Positions 6,097 to 7,229 of a stretch of 7,229 nt of DNA are shown piece by piece; the first letter of the stretch is position 1, and every line of letters starts with the position of its first letter. Source of the DNA: an uncultured Bacteroidota bacterium (GTDB lineage: Bacteria; Bacteroidota; Bacteroidia; Chitinophagales; Chitinophagaceae); NCBI GenBank assembly GCA_903825065.1, contig CAIJZG010000256.1:1-7229 (forward strand), given 5' to 3'. Position numbers and translations under genes: made by a program. The notes below the pieces were generated by a model. That model was not told where the DNA came from. It did no database searches and saw only the letters and a program-made list of their open reading frames with translations.

Positions 6097-6719
6097 ACTT
6101 TCTCAACTTTTTTCTGCCAGCTTACTAGTCCCGCTATTGCTAAAATTAATAACGCCAAAAACTGTACACTGGTAAAAACATATCCCTTTATAAAGTACAA
6201 CGGTATAGAGGCCAGATTTGTTGCAATCCACCAAATCCAGCTCTCTACTTTTTTTCTTGCCATCAGCCACATTCCTGTGTAAGCTGTGGCGCTGGCAAAA
6301 GCATCCGCCCATGGAATAGCTTCGGGTGCAAACGCTTGTTTTGCCCAAGTCAGAGAAAAAAATATCGCAAAATAAAATGCTGCAAAAAATAACAATTGAA
6401 TCATCCACTCTTTGGCATTACTATTTGTAATATGTAAAATGGCTTCATTTTTAATATGATCTTTTTTGCTCCATAATAACCAACCATAAATACTCATCAA
6501 GGTATAATATAAGTTCACACTAGCTTCTCCCAATAAATGACCTTTTACACTTATATAGATATAGATAATAGTATTTATTAAACCTACAGGATACACCAAA
6601 ATGTTTTCCTTTCTGCTAAACCATACACTAGCTATACCTGCAAATACACCAATAAATTCCCAGAAACCTGTTTGTTTAATTCCGTTGATGAGTTGATCCA
6701 AAAAATGGTTTATTGTCAT
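6093..6719 (-). CDS. pnuC: Nicotinamide riboside transporter PnuC
   Basis: This 208-residue inner-membrane protein belongs to the PnuC family, which carries nicotinamide riboside into the cell by facilitated diffusion driven by downstream phosphorylation. Hydrophobic segments lie at about residues 20-34, 40-58, 68-84, 104-124, 136-153, 160-178 and 181-199. Family-typical stretches are GVFAGIASVWFSRKENILVYP (24-44 region), NLYYTLMSIYGWLLW (69-83) and ESWIWWIATNLASIPLYFIKG (159-179 region), the Trp-rich pore motif. PnuC relatives can carry thiamine or riboflavin, but here the overlapping NadR-type kinase points to nicotinamide riboside. The start ATG at 6719 lies 16 bp after the stop of the upstream membrane-protein gene. 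No promoter motif or riboswitch is visible in that gap, so it is probably read from upstream. Confidence 0.93.
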   Translation of the reverse strand: MTINHFLDQLINGIKQTGFWEFIGVFAGIASVWFSRKENILVYPVGLINTIIYIYISVKGHLLGEASVNLYYTLMSIYGWLLWSKKDHIKNEAILHITNSNAKEWMIQLLFFAAFYFAIFFSLTWAKQAFAPEAIPWADAFASATAYTGMWLMARKKVESWIWWIATNLASIPLYFIKGYVFTSVQFLALLILAIAGLVSWQKKVEKV

Positions 6720-6720
6720 A

Positions 6721-6740
6721 AATAATTGTTAGAAATTATT
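6721..6740. repeat. AT-only inverted repeat at the membrane-protein/pnuC junction
   Basis: AATAATT (6721-6727) and AATTATT (6734-6740) are perfect inverted arms around a six-base loop. They cover the stop of the upstream gene and end one base before the pnuC start. The stem has no G or C and no T-run, so it would be weak as a terminator. It may be chance in AT-rich spacer DNA. Confidence 0.3.
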
Positions 6741-7229
6741 GCTTTACTGAAATAGAATCAGTATAAAAATAGATCGCTCCATCTTCAAAACTTTTAGTGA
6801 GTTGTAATTTTTTATGGGAGTTAATATAGTCAAGGTCTATCAGATCTGTATTTACACCATCTTTAAACCAAACAACAATTAGAGAAGTATTATTTAAAAA
6901 TTTATTTTTCTCAGATTCAATTTCTTTATGGGGAAGTGGCAAAGATTTTACGCCAGTTAAATAATACAAACCATCATATGCATCAGAATAAATTGCTCCA
7001 TTTATACTTTCCTTATGGGTATTTATATATTTAATAGTAGGTGATTCTTTCCATTGTTTTTCTGAATAACCTGGAATACCTGCATAAGCAATTCCATCCC
7101 AAGTTTCCACATTTTGTTGGTAATAATTTTTTAAAACCGCTATAAAAAATACTGCAGTTCCCATCAATAATACAATTCGAAAGGTTCTGCTTTTTTTCTG
7201 AATAAAATTCGGAATCCAACAGGTACTTA
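6736..7229 (-). CDS. C-terminal part of a multi-pass membrane protein, probably a PMT/ArnT-like (GT39-type) glycosyltransferase
   Basis: The reading frame stays open to the right edge, giving 163 residues before the TAA. The TTG/ATG pair near 7167-7162 is therefore very unlikely to be the true start: residues before it (SRTFRIVLL) continue the same membrane helix. The fragment starts with a basic loop, then one transmembrane helix (about fragment residues 16-33), then a soluble tail of about 125 residues. The tail has WKESPTIKYINTHK, AIYSDAYDGLYYLTGVKSLPLP and a TSLIVVWF strand. This layout, with a last helix followed by an extracytoplasmic domain reading W..SP.I.YI...IYS...LYYLTG....LP, resembles the C-terminal domain of PMT_2/ArnT-like lipid-linked sugar transferases. 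The catalytic part is outside the window, so the assignment rests on this tail alone. It lies 16 bp before pnuC on the same strand. Confidence 0.6.
   Translation of the reverse strand, partial: STCWIPNFIQKKSRTFRIVLLMGTAVFFIAVLKNYYQQNVETWDGIAYAGIPGYSEKQWKESPTIKYINTHKESINGAIYSDAYDGLYYLTGVKSLPLPHKEIESEKNKFLNNTSLIVVWFKDGVNTDLIDLDYINSHKKLQLTKSFEDGAIYFYTDSISVKQ

Noticed and set aside
6103..6408. A 101-residue minus-strand reading frame inside pnuC
   Set aside because: It is an out-of-frame shadow of the well-supported pnuC and encodes a low-complexity, Cys/Ser-rich product without recognisable motifs.
6720..6735. NAD-responsive riboswitch before pnuC
   Set aside because: The 16-base gap is far too short for any known NAD or thiamine riboswitch, and no such structure is seen in the end of the upstream gene.
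6736..7167. A complete 143-residue gene starting at TTG 7167
   Set aside because: The frame continues open to the edge, and the residues upstream extend the same transmembrane helix. It is better read as the C-terminal part of a larger protein.

Overview
The window looks like chromosomal DNA of a Bacteroidota bacterium, most likely a Chitinophagales/Chitinophagaceae-type organism. It is AT-rich, its starts lack convincing Shine-Dalgarno sequences, and candidate promoters fit the Bacteroidota -7 pattern TAnnTTTG. The gene families (WbbL-type glycosyltransferase, bacterial GH3 protein, PnuC with a stand-alone NadR-type kinase) also fit. The taxon is inferred from style and remembered family resemblance, not from a marker gene.

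Layout. Positions 1-776 (minus) carry an inositol monophosphatase family gene that runs off the left edge. A 106-bp divergent promoter region (777-882) separates it from a family 2 glycosyltransferase on the plus strand (883-2025, TTG start). After a 60-bp gap comes a tight four-gene plus-strand run (2086-5568): a GH3-family acyl-adenylate/amide synthetase, a LysE/RhtB-type exporter, an unrecognised exported protein and the monofunctional peptidoglycan transglycosylase MtgA, with gaps of only 32, 10 and 12 bp. On the minus strand, entering from the right edge, are the C-terminal part of a membrane protein resembling PMT/ArnT-like glycosyltransferases (6736-7229), then pnuC (6093-6719) and a NadR-type nicotinamide riboside kinase gene (5554-6096). 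The last two overlap by ATGA. The two runs converge and overlap by 15 bp, and that overlap is itself a palindrome.

How the genes work together. PnuC plus the kinase form a clear NAD salvage pair: facilitated nicotinamide riboside entry, then trapping as NMN by phosphorylation. GH3 next to a LysE exporter suggests synthesis and export of an amino-acid conjugate or related small molecule, but no substrate can be read from the sequence. MtgA and the family 2 glycosyltransferase belong to envelope biogenesis.

Most of the window is ordinary. The points I would look at again are: (1) the glycosyltransferase, which seems to keep its catalytic domain plus only the far end of a long C-terminal extension found in relatives, as if a large internal segment had been deleted in frame; (2) the GH3-LysE-exported protein cluster; (3) the palindromic convergent overlap; and (4) a nearly leaderless promoter arrangement at the inositol monophosphatase gene. 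I found no mobile element, CRISPR array, RNA gene or clearly undescribed defence-like system.
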